64,000 bases of DNA from Burkholderia oklahomensis C6786 (GTDB lineage: Bacteria > Pseudomonadota > Gammaproteobacteria > Burkholderiales > Burkholderiaceae), in the NCBI RefSeq assembly GCF_000959365.1, contig NZ_CP009556.1:2294001-2358000 (forward strand), in the 5' to 3' direction. Positions within the stretch are counted from its first letter, which is position 1. Each line of letters opens with the position of its first letter. The notes below the pieces were generated by a model that ran no database searches, had not been told where the DNA came from, and worked only from the letters and a program-made list of their open reading frames with translations. The translations under genes and the position numbers were made by a program. This document shows, piece after piece, positions 25,773 through 35,604 of this stretch.

Positions 25773-28700
25773 ATGAAGCACGACGACAAGCACAACACAC
25801 CGAACCGAACGACCGCTCGGCTGCTCTGGCGCATCGGCGCCGTCGCGGCGCTCGGCGCCGCCGCCGCGCTGTCGCTGCGGGCCGACGCGGCGCGCACGAC
25901 GAGCGTGTCGCCGCAAGGCACCGTCGCCGAAGTGCGGCAGACCGTCGTCAAGTTCGACGAAGCGATGGTCGCGTTCGGCTCGGCGTCCGCGCCGGACCCG
26001 GCGCGCGTCTCCTGTACCGATTCGGCGGCCGGCCGCGGCCAGGGACACTGGCTCGACGGCAAGACGTGGGCCTATGACTTCGAGAACGACCTGCCGCCCG
26101 GCGTGCGCTGCACGGTCTCGCTCAACGACGCGCTGCGCTCGGTCGCCGGCCACGCCGCGACCGGCCCGCGCCGCTTCACGTTCGAGACGGGCGGCCCGTT
26201 CCCCGTGTCCGTGCGGCCGGGCTCGCGCGAGATCGAGGAGCGGCAGGTCTTCGTCGTCAAGCTGAACGGCCCGGCCGACGTACGCTCGGCGCTCGCGAAC
26301 ATCTGGTGCGAGGCGGCCGGCATCGGCAACCGCATTCCGGTCGAGCCCGCCGAAGCGTCGACGCGCGCCGCGCTGCTCGATCATTTCCGCTGGAAAAAGG
26401 ACGCCGCGCGCGTGCTGACGCTGTCGTGCGCGCAGGCGCTGCCCGCGAGCGCGAAGATGCAGCTCGTCTACGGCAAGGGCGTCGCGAGCCCGAGCGGCAT
26501 CGCGAACGACACCGAGCGGCGCTTCGACTACACGGTCCGCGCGCCGTTCGCCGCGAGCTTCTCGTGCGAACGCGAGAACGCGAAGGCGCCGTGCACGCCG
26601 CTGCGCCCGCTGACCCTGTCGTTCAACGCGCCGATCGCGCGCCGGTCCGCCGAAAAGATCCGGCTGCGCGGCCCGGACGGCGCAATCGAGCCGTTCTTCA
26701 AGCCCGACGACCGGTCGGAGGAAGTCACGAACGTCCAGTTCGCCGCGCCGCTGCCCGCGCAGGCCGCGTTGACGCTCGAGCTGCCGTCCGGCCTGCGCGA
26801 CGTCACCGGGCGCACGCTGTCCAACGCCGACCTGTTTCCGCTCGCGACGCGCACCGCACCGATGCCGCCGCTCGCGAAATTCTCGTCGGGCGCGTTCGGC
26901 ATCGTCGAGCGCTTCGCCGAGCCGGGCGCCCCCGCGCTCGTGCCCGTCACGCTGCGCAACGTCGAAGCCGATCTGCACGTCGAGGGGCTGAACGCGGGCG
27001 GCGCGTCGTTCTCGAACCTCAAAGTCGAGAACGACGCGGCGATCCGCGCGTGGATGCGGCTCGTCGAGCGCTTCGACGGCCGCGCGATGACCGTCGAATC
27101 GATCGACAAGCTTCGCCCGGGCCTGCTCGCGCGCGGGCAGCATCCCGTCTACGTGCCGCTCGCGGCGGGCGAGCGGCAGCCGAAGCCGCAACATCGGCAG
27201 ATCGACATCCGCTCGCTGTCGCTGCTCGCGGGCGAGCCCGGCGTGCAAACGCTGACGCTGCCGAAGGCCGACCCGAAGGCGCTGCGTCCGTTCGAGGTCG
27301 TCGGCGTGCCGATCGACAAGCCCGGCTTCTACGTGCTCGAGCTCGCGTCGCCGGCGCTCGGCCGCTCGCTGCTCGCGAAGCCGTCGAAGATGTACGTGCG
27401 CACCGCGGTGCTCGTCACCAATCTCGGCGTGCACCTGAAGCAGGGCCGCGAGAACAGCGTCGTGTGGGTGACGACGCTCGACAAGGGCAAGCCCGTGCCG
27501 AACGCGCAGGTGCGCGTGTCCGACTGCAACGGCGACGAGATCGCGGCCGGCAGGACCGACGCGCAGGGGCTGCTCGCGATCGACACGCCGTTCGAGCCGA
27601 AGCGCGAATGCGACTATTCGAAGGGCGACGGCGACTACTTCGTGTCGGCCCGCGTCGACGATCCGAAGACCGGCCCGGACATGGCGTTCGTGCGCTCGAG
27701 CTGGAATCGCGGCATCGAATCGTGGCGCTTCGACGTGCCGACCGACATGAGCCGCACGCCGACCGTGCGCGCGCACACCGTGTTCGACCGCACGCTCGTG
27801 CGCGCGGGCGAGACGATATCGATGAAGCACTTCGTGCGCGAAGAGACGCTGCGGGGCCTCGCGTTCCCCGCGCACTACCCGGCGCGCGCGACGATCCGCC
27901 ATCTCGGCAGCGGCCAGACGTATCGCGTGCCGCTCGCGTGGGCCGCCGATCACAGCGCGGACACGCGCTTCACGCTGCCCGCCGCCGCGAAGCTCGGCGA
28001 ATACGGCGTGGAGCTCGAAGACGGCGACGAGGACGCGCCGAGCGCCAGCTACTACGGCGGCAGCTTCCGCGTCGAGGCGTTCCGGCTGCCCGTCTTCAAA
28101 GGCTCGATCGGCGCGCGCGACGCGAAGACGAACCCGCTCGTCGGCGCGAAGGAAGCGCCGCTCGCGGTGCAGATCGACTACGTGTCGGGCGGCGGCGCGT
28201 CGAACCTGCCGGTGCAGGTGTCGGCGCTGCTGCAAAGCGCGGCACCGCCGTTCGCCGAGCAGTACGCCGATTTCAGCTTCGCGCCGTACCGTCCCGAGAC
28301 CGACGGCGGCATGGCCGACGACGACATGCAGGACGACGACAGCGCGCCGCGCGGCAGCGATCCCGACGCGACGAAGCTGATCGCCGACAAGATCCCGCTG
28401 ACGCTCGACCGCACCGGCTCGGGCTCGCTGACGCTCAAGGCGCTGCCCGCCGTCGACGCGCCGAAGCGCGCCGCGCTCGAAGCGACCTTCGCCGATCCGA
28501 ACGGCGAGGTCCAGACCATTCGCGGCGATGCGATGCTGTGGCCGGCCGCGGTCGTCGCCGGCATCAAGGCCGGCCACTGGGTGTCGGTCGGCCAGCGCGT
28601 GCCGGTGCAGGCACTCGTCGTCGATCTGCAGGGCAAGCCGCGCGCGTCGGCGTCCGTCGAGATCAAGGGCGTCGCGCGCGTGACGACGTCGTCGCGCAAG

Positions 28701-31700
28701 CGGATGGTCGGCGGCTTCTACGCGTACGACAACAAGAGCGACACGCGCGACCTCGGCGTGCTGTGCTCCGGCAAGACCGACGCGCACGGCCGCGTATCGT
28801 GCGACGCGACGCTCGCGCAGGCCGGCAACGTGCAGTTGATCGCCGTCGCGAAGGACGGCGACGGCCGCGCGTCGAACGCGTCGACGTCCGTGTGGGTCAC
28901 GCGCGAGGACGAGCTCTGGTTCGGCGGCGGCAACACCGACCGGATCGACGTGATCCCGGAAAAGACCGCCTACGAGCCGGGCGAGACCGCCCGCTTCCAG
29001 GTGCGGATGCCGTTCCGCTACGCAACGGCGCTCGTCGCCGTCGAGCGCGGCGGCGTGATGGAGACGCGCGTCGTCGAGCTGAACGGCAAGAATCCGACCG
29101 TCGACCTGAAGGTCGGCGATACGTGGGGGCCGAACGTCTACGTGTCGGTGCTCGCGCTGCGCGGCCGGCTGCGCGAGGTGCCGTGGTACTCGTTCTTCAC
29201 GTGGGGCTGGAAGGCGCCGATCGAATGGGCGCGCGCGTTCTGGCGCGAAGGACGCCACTACGAAGCGCCGACCGCGCTCGTCGACCTGTCGAAGCCGGCG
29301 TTCCGCTACGGACTCGGCGAGATCAAGGTCGGCACGGGCGCGCACAGGCTCGGCGTCGCGGTGACGACCGACGCGGCCCGCTACCCGGTGCGCGGCAACG
29401 CGCACGTGCGCGTGAAGGTCACGCAGCCGGACGGACGGCCCGCGCCGGCCGGCACGCAGATCGCGCTCGCCGCGGTCGACGAGGCGCTGCTCGAGCTGAT
29501 GCCGAACCGGAGCTGGGACCTGCTCGACGCGATGCTGCAGCGTCGCGCATACGGCGTCGAGACCGCGACCGCGCAGATGGAGATCGTCGGCCGCCGCCAC
29601 TTCGGCCGCAAGGCGGTGCCGGCGGGCGGCGGCGGCGGGATGGCGCCGACGCGCGAGCTGTTCGACACGCTGCTGCTGTGGAACCCGCGCGTCACGCTCG
29701 ACGCGAACGGCAGCGCGGGCGTCGACGTGCCGCTCAACGATGCGCTGACGCGCTTTCGGATCGTCGCGATCGCGGCGACGGGCGCCGACCGCTTCGGCAC
29801 CGGCAGCGCGACGATCCGCAGCGCGCAGGACCTGCAGCTGATCTCCGGCCTGCCGCCGCTCGTCCGCGAAGGCGACGCGTTCCGCGCGCAGGTCACGGTG
29901 CGCAATACGACGGATCGCAAGATGGACGTCGTCGTGACGCCGCGCGTGCCGGGCGTCGACGTCGCGCCGCGAACCGTCTCGCTCGCGCCCGATGCCGCGC
30001 AGGAAATCGCGTGGACCGTCACCGTGCCGGAGCAGGCGATCGACGCGGCGGGCGCGTTGAGCTGGCGCATCGAAGCGGCCGAGCAAGGCGGCAAGCGCGC
30101 GGCCGATGCGCTCGCGGTCACGCAGAAGGTCGTGCCCGCGCTGCCCGTGACGGTCCAGCAGGCGACGCTCGCGCAAGTCGACGGCACGCTGACCCTGCCC
30201 GTCGCGCCGCCCGCCGACGCGGCGGCCAACGCGCAGGGCGCGCCGCGCGGCGGCATCGCCGTGTCGCTGCAATCGAAGCTCGCCGACGGCCTGCCGGGCG
30301 TGCGCCGCTGGTTCGAGCGCTATCCGTACCGCTGTCTCGAACAGCAGGCGTCGCGCGCGATCGGCCTGCGCGATCCGGCGCAATGGCAGGCGCTGACCGC
30401 GCGGATGCCGGTCTACCTCGATCGCGACGGACTCGCGAGCTACTTCCCGCCGTCGTCCGACGACGCGCATAACGGCAGCCCTTCGCTGTCCGCGTACCTG
30501 CTCGTCCTCGCCGACGAGGCGGGCCGCCTCGATGCGCGCTTCGCGCTGCCCGAGGACGTGCGCACGCAGCTCGAATCCGGACTCGCGCGCTTCGTCGAAG
30601 GCCGGATCGAACGCGACACATGGGCGCCGCGCCAGGACCGCGACCTGCGCAAGCTCGCGGCGATCGAGGCGCTGTCGCGCCACGGCGCCGCGCAAGGCCG
30701 GATGCTCGGCTCGATCGAGATCGCGCCGAATCAGTGGCCGACGTCGGCCGTCATCGACTATCACGCGATCCTCTCGCGCGTGAAGGACATCCCGCAGCGC
30801 GACGAGAAGCGTGCGCAGGTCGAGCAGATCCTGCGCGCGCGGCTCGCGTATCAGGGCACGCAGCTCGTGTTCTCGACCGCGCGCGACGACGATCTGTGGT
30901 GGCTGATGACGAGCAACGAGACCAACGCCGCGCGGCTCGCGCTCGAGTTCGCCGGCGACGCGGGCTGGAAGGACGAGATGCCGCGCGTGGCGGCCGGTCT
31001 GCTCGCGCTGCAACGCAGCGGCGCATGGCAGACGACGACCGCGAACGCGCTCGGCCTGCTTGCGGTCGAACGCTTCTCGCGCGCCTACGAGCGCGCGCCC
31101 GTGGCCGGCACGACGAAGGTGACGCTCGGCGCCGACGCGCGCTCGATCGCGTGGTCGCAGCCGGTAGCCGCCGAGGCAAGGGCCGCCCCGGCATCGACTG
31201 GCGCGGTGGCGACCGCCGCGGCATCGACCGCCGCGGGGTCGACAGCCGCGGCATCGGCGACCGCCGCGACGCGGGCCGCCGCCGCGCGCAGCGTGATGCT
31301 GCCGTGGCCGCGCGCCGCACGCGCGCCGGGCACGCTCTCCGTCGTGCAGGAAGGCAGCGGCCGCCCATGGGCGACGATCGAGAGCCTCGCCGCCGTGCCG
31401 CTGCGCGCACCGTTCGCCGCCGGCTACCGGATCGCGAAGACCGTCACGCCGGTCTCGCTCGCGATCAAGGGCGCGCTCACGCGCGGCGACGTGCTGCGCG
31501 TGCGTCTCGACATCGATGCGCAAAGCGACATGACGTGGGTCGTCGTCAACGATCCGATCCCGTCCGGCGCGACGATTCTCGGCTCCGGCCTCGGCCGCGA
31601 CTCCGAAGCCGCGACGCAAGGCGGGAAGTCGCCCGACGGCGCATGGCCCGCGTTCGTCGAGCGCGATTTCGACGGCTATCGCGCGTACTACGACTACCTG

Positions 31701-31862
31701 CCGAAGGGCAAATTCACGGTCGAGTACACGGTGCGCCTGAACAACGCCGGCACGTTCGGGCTGCCGCCGACGCGCGTCGAGGCGCTGTATGCGCCGTCCG
31801 TGTACGGGCTGTGGCCGAATCCGCCCGTCACGGTCAAGCCGGCCGATGCGGGCAAGCCGTGA
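25773..31862 (+). CDS. Bacterial alpha-2-macroglobulin with intact thioester
   Basis: 2029 residues, a periplasmic protease trap of the YfhM type. The N-terminal hydrophobic segment (about 19-39, ending ADAA) is a signal peptide or anchor. No lipobox Cys is present, unlike E. coli YfhM. MG-type beta domains follow to about residue 1250. The internal-thioester motif CLEQ is at 1521-1524 (YPYRCLEQQASRA), so it should covalently capture proteases that cleave its bait region. The thioester domain and receptor-like domain complete it. A Thr/Ala-rich repeat linker lies near residues 1805-1845. It is followed 7 bp later by pbpC, the classic pairing for repair of periplasm and cell wall after attack. 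Confidence 0.95.
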   Translation: MKHDDKHNTPNRTTARLLWRIGAVAALGAAAALSLRADAARTTSVSPQGTVAEVRQTVVKFDEAMVAFGSASAPDPARVSCTDSAAGRGQGHWLDGKTWAYDFENDLPPGVRCTVSLNDALRSVAGHAATGPRRFTFETGGPFPVSVRPGSREIEERQVFVVKLNGPADVRSALANIWCEAAGIGNRIPVEPAEASTRAALLDHFRWKKDAARVLTLSCAQALPASAKMQLVYGKGVASPSGIANDTERRFDYTVRAPFAASFSCERENAKAPCTPLRPLTLSFNAPIARRSAEKIRLRGPDGAIEPFFKPDDRSEEVTNVQFAAPLPAQAALTLELPSGLRDVTGRTLSNADLFPLATRTAPMPPLAKFSSGAFGIVERFAEPGAPALVPVTLRNVEADLHVEGLNAGGASFSNLKVENDAAIRAWMRLVERFDGRAMTVESIDKLRPGLLARGQHPVYVPLAAGERQPKPQHRQIDIRSLSLLAGEPGVQTLTLPKADPKALRPFEVVGVPIDKPGFYVLELASPALGRSLLAKPSKMYVRTAVLVTNLGVHLKQGRENSVVWVTTLDKGKPVPNAQVRVSDCNGDEIAAGRTDAQGLLAIDTPFEPKRECDYSKGDGDYFVSARVDDPKTGPDMAFVRSSWNRGIESWRFDVPTDMSRTPTVRAHTVFDRTLVRAGETISMKHFVREETLRGLAFPAHYPARATIRHLGSGQTYRVPLAWAADHSADTRFTLPAAAKLGEYGVELEDGDEDAPSASYYGGSFRVEAFRLPVFKGSIGARDAKTNPLVGAKEAPLAVQIDYVSGGGASNLPVQVSALLQSAAPPFAEQYADFSFAPYRPETDGGMADDDMQDDDSAPRGSDPDATKLIADKIPLTLDRTGSGSLTLKALPAVDAPKRAALEATFADPNGEVQTIRGDAMLWPAAVVAGIKAGHWVSVGQRVPVQALVVDLQGKPRASASVEIKGVARVTTSSRKRMVGGFYAYDNKSDTRDLGVLCSGKTDAHGRVSCDATLAQAGNVQLIAVAKDGDGRASNASTSVWVTREDELWFGGGNTDRIDVIPEKTAYEPGETARFQVRMPFRYATALVAVERGGVMETRVVELNGKNPTVDLKVGDTWGPNVYVSVLALRGRLREVPWYSFFTWGWKAPIEWARAFWREGRHYEAPTALVDLSKPAFRYGLGEIKVGTGAHRLGVAVTTDAARYPVRGNAHVRVKVTQPDGRPAPAGTQIALAAVDEALLELMPNRSWDLLDAMLQRRAYGVETATAQMEIVGRRHFGRKAVPAGGGGGMAPTRELFDTLLLWNPRVTLDANGSAGVDVPLNDALTRFRIVAIAATGADRFGTGSATIRSAQDLQLISGLPPLVREGDAFRAQVTVRNTTDRKMDVVVTPRVPGVDVAPRTVSLAPDAAQEIAWTVTVPEQAIDAAGALSWRIEAAEQGGKRAADALAVTQKVVPALPVTVQQATLAQVDGTLTLPVAPPADAAANAQGAPRGGIAVSLQSKLADGLPGVRRWFERYPYRCLEQQASRAIGLRDPAQWQALTARMPVYLDRDGLASYFPPSSDDAHNGSPSLSAYLLVLADEAGRLDARFALPEDVRTQLESGLARFVEGRIERDTWAPRQDRDLRKLAAIEALSRHGAAQGRMLGSIEIAPNQWPTSAVIDYHAILSRVKDIPQRDEKRAQVEQILRARLAYQGTQLVFSTARDDDLWWLMTSNETNAARLALEFAGDAGWKDEMPRVAAGLLALQRSGAWQTTTANALGLLAVERFSRAYERAPVAGTTKVTLGADARSIAWSQPVAAEARAAPASTGAVATAAASTAAGSTAAASATAATRAAAARSVMLPWPRAARAPGTLSVVQEGSGRPWATIESLAAVPLRAPFAAGYRIAKTVTPVSLAIKGALTRGDVLRVRLDIDAQSDMTWVVVNDPIPSGATILGSGLGRDSEAATQGGKSPDGAWPAFVERDFDGYRAYYDYLPKGKFTVEYTVRLNNAGTFGLPPTRVEALYAPSVYGLWPNPPVTVKPADAGKP
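31211..31255 (+). repeat. 15-bp tandem repeat in the macroglobulin gene
   Basis: Three near-identical copies of GACCGCCGCGGCATC (31211-31225, 31226-31240, 31241-31255), flanked by degenerate copies. In frame they encode Ala/Thr/Ser linker sequence. Confidence 0.75.
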
Positions 31863-31869
31863 GCGGGCG

Positions 31870-34284
31870 ATGAACGGGTTCGCAGCGCCATCCGCGCCGC
31901 GATCCGGATCGCGGTGCGCACCGCGACCGCGCGTGCCGGCGGCCGCACGCCGCGCGCTCGCCGCCATGATCCTCACGGCGCCGCTCGTCGCGCACGCGCT
32001 GCCGAGCTACGACGACGTGCGGCGCGACTGGCGCGGCTCCGACTGGGTGCTGCTCGCGCGCGACGGCACGCCGCTGCAGCGCACGCGCGTCGACCTCGCC
32101 GAGCGGCGCGGCGACTGGATCGCGCTCGCCGACGTATCGCCCGCGTTTCGCGAAGCGATCGTCGTGTCCGAGGACAAGCGCTTCTATGCGCATAGCGGCG
32201 TCGACTGGCGCGGCATCGCGGGCGCCGCGTGGGGCAACCTGTGGAACGAGCGCACCCGCGGCGCATCGACCGTGACGATGCAGCTCGCCGGTCTCCTGAG
32301 CGACGCGCCGCGCCGCTCGGGCCAGCGCTCGCTGCCGCAGAAGGCCGCGCAGGCGATGAACGCGCTGCGGCTCGAACGCGGCTGGCGCAAGGACCAGATC
32401 CTCGAGGCGTACCTGAACCTCGTGCCGTTCCGCGGCGAGACGGTCGGGCTCGACGCGATGTCGCATGCGCTCTTCGGCAAGGCGCCGTCCGGGCTCGACG
32501 TCCGCGAGTCGGCGGTCGCCGCCGCGCTCGTGCGCGCGCCCAACGCCTCCGCGGCGAAGGTCGCCGAGCGCGCCTGCCGGATCCTGCGCGACATGCGCGC
32601 CGCGCAGCCGTGCGCGTCGCTCGACGGATACGTGCGGTTCGTGACCTCGGGCCCGTCGAACGCCGCGCGCGACGACGGCGACGCGCTCGCGCCGCATTTC
32701 GCGCGGCGCGTCGCCGCCGAGGTCAAGCCGGGCGCGGGCGCACGCGTGCGTTCGACGCTCGACGCGCCGCTGCAGCGCTTCGCGCGCGACGCGCTCACGC
32801 GCGCGCTGACCGAACTCGACGCGCCCGCCCATCGGCGCAACGTGCAGGACGGCGCAGTCGTCGTGATCGACAACGCAAGCGGCGAGATCCGCGCATGGGT
32901 CGGCTCGTCCGGCGCGCTGTCGAGCGCGCGCGACGTCGACGCGGTGCTCGCGCCGCGCCAGGCCGGCTCGACGCTCAAGCCGTTCCTCTACGCGCAGGCG
33001 ATCGACGAGAAGCGGCTGACCGCCGCGTCGCTGCTCGACGACGCGCCGATCGACCTCGCCGCCGGCGGCGGCCTGTACATCCCGCAGAACTACGACAAGC
33101 ACTTCAAGGGCTGGGTCAGCGTGCGCACCGCGCTCGGCGGCTCGCTCAACGTGCCGGCCGTGCGCACGCTCGTGCTCGTGACGCCGCACCGCTTCGCGCG
33201 CACGCTCGCCGCGCTCGGGCTACCGCTCGCCGAGGAAGGCGATTACTACGGCTTCAGCCTCGCGCTCGGCAGCGCCGACGTCACGCTGCTGTCGCTCGCC
33301 AACGCGTATCGCGCGCTCGCGAACGGCGGCGTCGCGCGCGCGACCGTCGACGTGCCTGCCGCATCCGTATCCACGTCGGCCGTATCCACGTCGGCCGTAT
33401 CCACGTCGGCGGCTTCCAAGCCGGCCGTTTCCAGGTCGGCTGTTTCCACGATGGCTGATTCCAAGCTGACCATATCCACATCGGCCGTTTCCACGTCGGC
33501 GGCTTCCAAGCCGGCCGCGCCGCCCGCCCGCGTCGCGACCGGCACGCGCGTGTTCAGCGAAGCGGCGAGCTACGTCGTCACCGACATCCTCGCCGACAAC
33601 AACGCGCGCGTGCGCACGTTCGGCTTCGACAGCCCGCTCGCGACGCGCTTCTTCTCCGCCGTCAAGACCGGCACCAGCAAGGACATGCGCGACAACTGGG
33701 CCGTCGGCTACACGTCGCGCTACACGGTCGGCGTGTGGGTCGGCAACGCGGACGGCTCGCCGATGTGGGACGTGTCGGGCGTGACGGGCGCGGCGCCCGT
33801 ATGGGCCGCAGTCGTCGGCTACCTGCACCGCGATCTCGCCAGCCGCGCGCCGCGCCCGCCCGCGGGCGTCGAGCAGCGGCGCATCGCGTTCGAGCGCGAC
33901 GTCGAGCCGGCGCGCAGCGAGTGGTTTCTCGCCGGCACCGCGCTCGATACGGTGCGGCTCGCCGCGCCCATGACGCCCGGCAAGGACGGGCCGCGCGCGC
34001 CGCTCACGATCGGCGCGCCGACCGACGGAACGATCTTCGCGATCGACCCGGACATCCCGCCGAAACATCAGCGCATCTGGTTCGAGCGCGCGGCGGGACG
34101 CGCGGCGCGGTTCTCATGGCGGCTCGACGGCAAAGTGATCGGACACGGCGACCGGATGGCGTGGATGCCGTGGCCGGGACCGCACCGGCTCGAGCTCGTC
34201 GACGCGCGCGGCAACGTCGCGGATGCGATCGGCTTCGAGGTGCGCGGCGCGTTTGCGAAGACGGCGGCGAATCCGCGGCAGTGA
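31870..34284 (+). CDS. pbpC: Penicillin-binding protein 1C
   Basis: 804 residues, a bifunctional peptidoglycan synthase. The signal/anchor is about 35-50. The GT51 glycosyltransferase domain carries the catalytic Glu101 in VVSEDKRFYAHSGVDWRG and RGASTVTMQLA. The transpeptidase domain holds the active Ser367 in GSTLKPF (Lys370), then GSLNVP and KTGT at 599-602. A C-terminal PBP1C-specific domain follows (about 680-800). Unusual: a 15-bp tandem repeat array (33352-33525) inserts about 55 residues of VSTSA-type sequence between the SxN and KTG motifs. The gene begins 7 bp after the macroglobulin stop, as in the yfhM-pbpC pair of E. coli. The start at 31870 avoids an upstream arginine-rich leader. 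Confidence 0.95.
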   Translation: MNGFAAPSAPRSGSRCAPRPRVPAAARRALAAMILTAPLVAHALPSYDDVRRDWRGSDWVLLARDGTPLQRTRVDLAERRGDWIALADVSPAFREAIVVSEDKRFYAHSGVDWRGIAGAAWGNLWNERTRGASTVTMQLAGLLSDAPRRSGQRSLPQKAAQAMNALRLERGWRKDQILEAYLNLVPFRGETVGLDAMSHALFGKAPSGLDVRESAVAAALVRAPNASAAKVAERACRILRDMRAAQPCASLDGYVRFVTSGPSNAARDDGDALAPHFARRVAAEVKPGAGARVRSTLDAPLQRFARDALTRALTELDAPAHRRNVQDGAVVVIDNASGEIRAWVGSSGALSSARDVDAVLAPRQAGSTLKPFLYAQAIDEKRLTAASLLDDAPIDLAAGGGLYIPQNYDKHFKGWVSVRTALGGSLNVPAVRTLVLVTPHRFARTLAALGLPLAEEGDYYGFSLALGSADVTLLSLANAYRALANGGVARATVDVPAASVSTSAVSTSAVSTSAASKPAVSRSAVSTMADSKLTISTSAVSTSAASKPAAPPARVATGTRVFSEAASYVVTDILADNNARVRTFGFDSPLATRFFSAVKTGTSKDMRDNWAVGYTSRYTVGVWVGNADGSPMWDVSGVTGAAPVWAAVVGYLHRDLASRAPRPPAGVEQRRIAFERDVEPARSEWFLAGTALDTVRLAAPMTPGKDGPRAPLTIGAPTDGTIFAIDPDIPPKHQRIWFERAAGRAARFSWRLDGKVIGHGDRMAWMPWPGPHRLELVDARGNVADAIGFEVRGAFAKTAANPRQ
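33352..33525 (+). repeat. 15-bp tandem repeat array within pbpC
   Basis: Unit GTATCCACGTCGGCC is perfect at 33367-33381 and 33382-33396, with one mismatch at 33397-33411. Degenerate copies continue to about 33525. It encodes repeating VSTSA/ASKPA residues, all in frame. Confidence 0.85.
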
Positions 34285-34545
34285 CCGCCTTGCCGGCGCG
34301 TCGTTGGCGCGTCATGCGTCGGAGAATGCGCGTCGACGACCGCGCCTGCTCGCGAGGCGGGCCGACGGAACCGCGCTCCTCTGGTCAAGCGTAAAACTGG
34401 GCGGGCCGCCCCGGCGGACGCCACCGCCGGCAGGTCGCCGCGCCGGATCAGTCGTCCGGGTTGCCGACGCGCCGGCAACCGCCGCTTTCGCTGCGCGCTC
34501 GGGATGACGGAAGGCGCCTGACACCATGCCGCCCGTCGCGCCTCC

Positions 34546-34932
34546 TCAACTCAGATTCAGGACAATCGTCTGGCTGGGCGAACTGCCCGAGCCGATCGTA
34601 TTGTTGCTGTTCTGCTGCGTCGGGTCGGTCATGCGGGTGATCGGCATGCCGGAGACCAACGTCTTGGTTGCCCCTTGCGGGTTGCGGGAGACCGCCGACA
34701 CGGTCCCGGATGCCGCTCCACCCATCGCCCCCGCACTGTCGCCGCTCGATATCGGGATGATCGTCGCGGCGTTGTGAACGGGCCCGCCGCCCACATAGAC
34801 GTTGGTGACGTTCGGTATGGCGCTCGCACGCTGCGCCCGGTTGGGATACCCGACAGGCACGCCCACCGGAGGCGTGCGGTTGACGCTCGTGGCCGTGTTA
34901 TCGCCGCCCGCGCTTGAATTCACCCAGCTCAT
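34546..34932 (-). CDS. PAAR-like DUF4150 protein, T6SS spike tip
   Basis: 128 residues. It has the DUF4150 pattern: VPVGYPNRAQRASAIPNVTNVY, a central Ser/Gly-rich part, and a C-terminal GMPITRMTDPTQQNSNN motif. DUF4150 proteins are PAAR-like and cap the VgrG spike of type VI secretion. Many carry a toxin domain; this one ends right after the PAAR-like core, so it is a bare tip. It is the last gene of the leftward T6SS operon, 12 bp after the DUF3540 gene. Metal-binding His residues of true PAAR are few here (one, in GPVHNAA). Confidence 0.82.
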   Translation of the reverse strand: MSWVNSSAGGDNTATSVNRTPPVGVPVGYPNRAQRASAIPNVTNVYVGGGPVHNAATIIPISSGDSAGAMGGAASGTVSAVSRNPQGATKTLVSGMPITRMTDPTQQNSNNTIGSGSSPSQTIVLNLS

Positions 34933-34944
34933 GGACGCTTCCTC

Positions 34945-35604
34945 CTAACCCAGATGTATCTGTCCGGCATCGATCTTCGACAGCTTCTCCGCCGTGAGCA
35001 GCGTATTCTTCGCGTGCAGACGCATGTTCCCGGTCGCGGCGTGATCGATATGCGAGGCCCGCAGATGCTCGACGGTTTCCACCGTGCGGAAGCTGCTTCG
35101 GCAGGATTGCGCGACGTGGTCCATCACCATCTCCAGTATCTTGCCGATCAGTCGAACCTTCCCGAGCCGGCCATGGAATTCCGCACTGGTCAGCGTCGTG
35201 CTATCGGAGCACAACGACGCCTCCCGTGCCGACATCGCAAGCTGCTCCGTCTTGATCGACACTTGCTCGCGACTCGTCAGGCAAAGCGCGTCGCCGCCCT
35301 TCAAATGCACGCTTTGCGTCGATTCCAGCACGAGGTCGCCATGGACGCGAATGTGCACGCCGTCCGCGTCCGGGCGCTCCAGGATCGAGGTCACATAGCC
35401 GCACCGCCTGTCTGCCCGGGAAATCGCGACGCGGTCGCCGGTTCGAGGTTCGACGAGACAGCTGAAGGCGCGCCGGCAATGCATCGTCGCCCCTTCGGAT
35501 GCCACGAGAAACACCCCGTCGGGCAGGACGGCCAGAATCGTCGCCGCGTTCTCTCGCGTCGTCGGCGAAAAACGCGTGTGCAGCGCTGCTACCGTTGAGT
35601 TCAT
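34945..35604 (-). CDS. DUF3540 protein, T6SS spike-associated
   Basis: 219 residues, matching the DUF3540 pattern. An N-terminal short-beta-barrel-like part (VLPDGVFLVASEGATMHCRRA, then CLVEPRTGDRVAIS) is followed by a repeating beta-strand region (VHGDLVLESTQSVHLKGGDA, VSIKTEQLAMSAREASL). Such beta-helical architecture is like VgrG tails. DUF3540 genes normally sit with DUF2169, pentapeptide and DUF4150 genes in T6SS modules, as here, and are thought to help assemble or load the spike. GAGGGA precedes the ATG at 35604; an upstream in-frame start has no support. Confidence 0.8.
   Translation of the reverse strand: MNSTVAALHTRFSPTTRENAATILAVLPDGVFLVASEGATMHCRRAFSCLVEPRTGDRVAISRADRRCGYVTSILERPDADGVHIRVHGDLVLESTQSVHLKGGDALCLTSREQVSIKTEQLAMSAREASLCSDSTTLTSAEFHGRLGKVRLIGKILEMVMDHVAQSCRSSFRTVETVEHLRASHIDHAATGNMRLHAKNTLLTAEKLSKIDAGQIHLG

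Noticed and set aside
25737-31976. A minus-strand open frame of more than 2000 codons opposite the macroglobulin gene
   Set aside because: It is the mirror of a strongly G/C-third-position gene. Its product is Arg/His/Glu-rich with no domain, and the plus-strand protein has clear motifs.
33352-33525. CRISPR-like array in pbpC
   Set aside because: Units are contiguous 15-mers without spacers and keep the reading frame of a coding gene.
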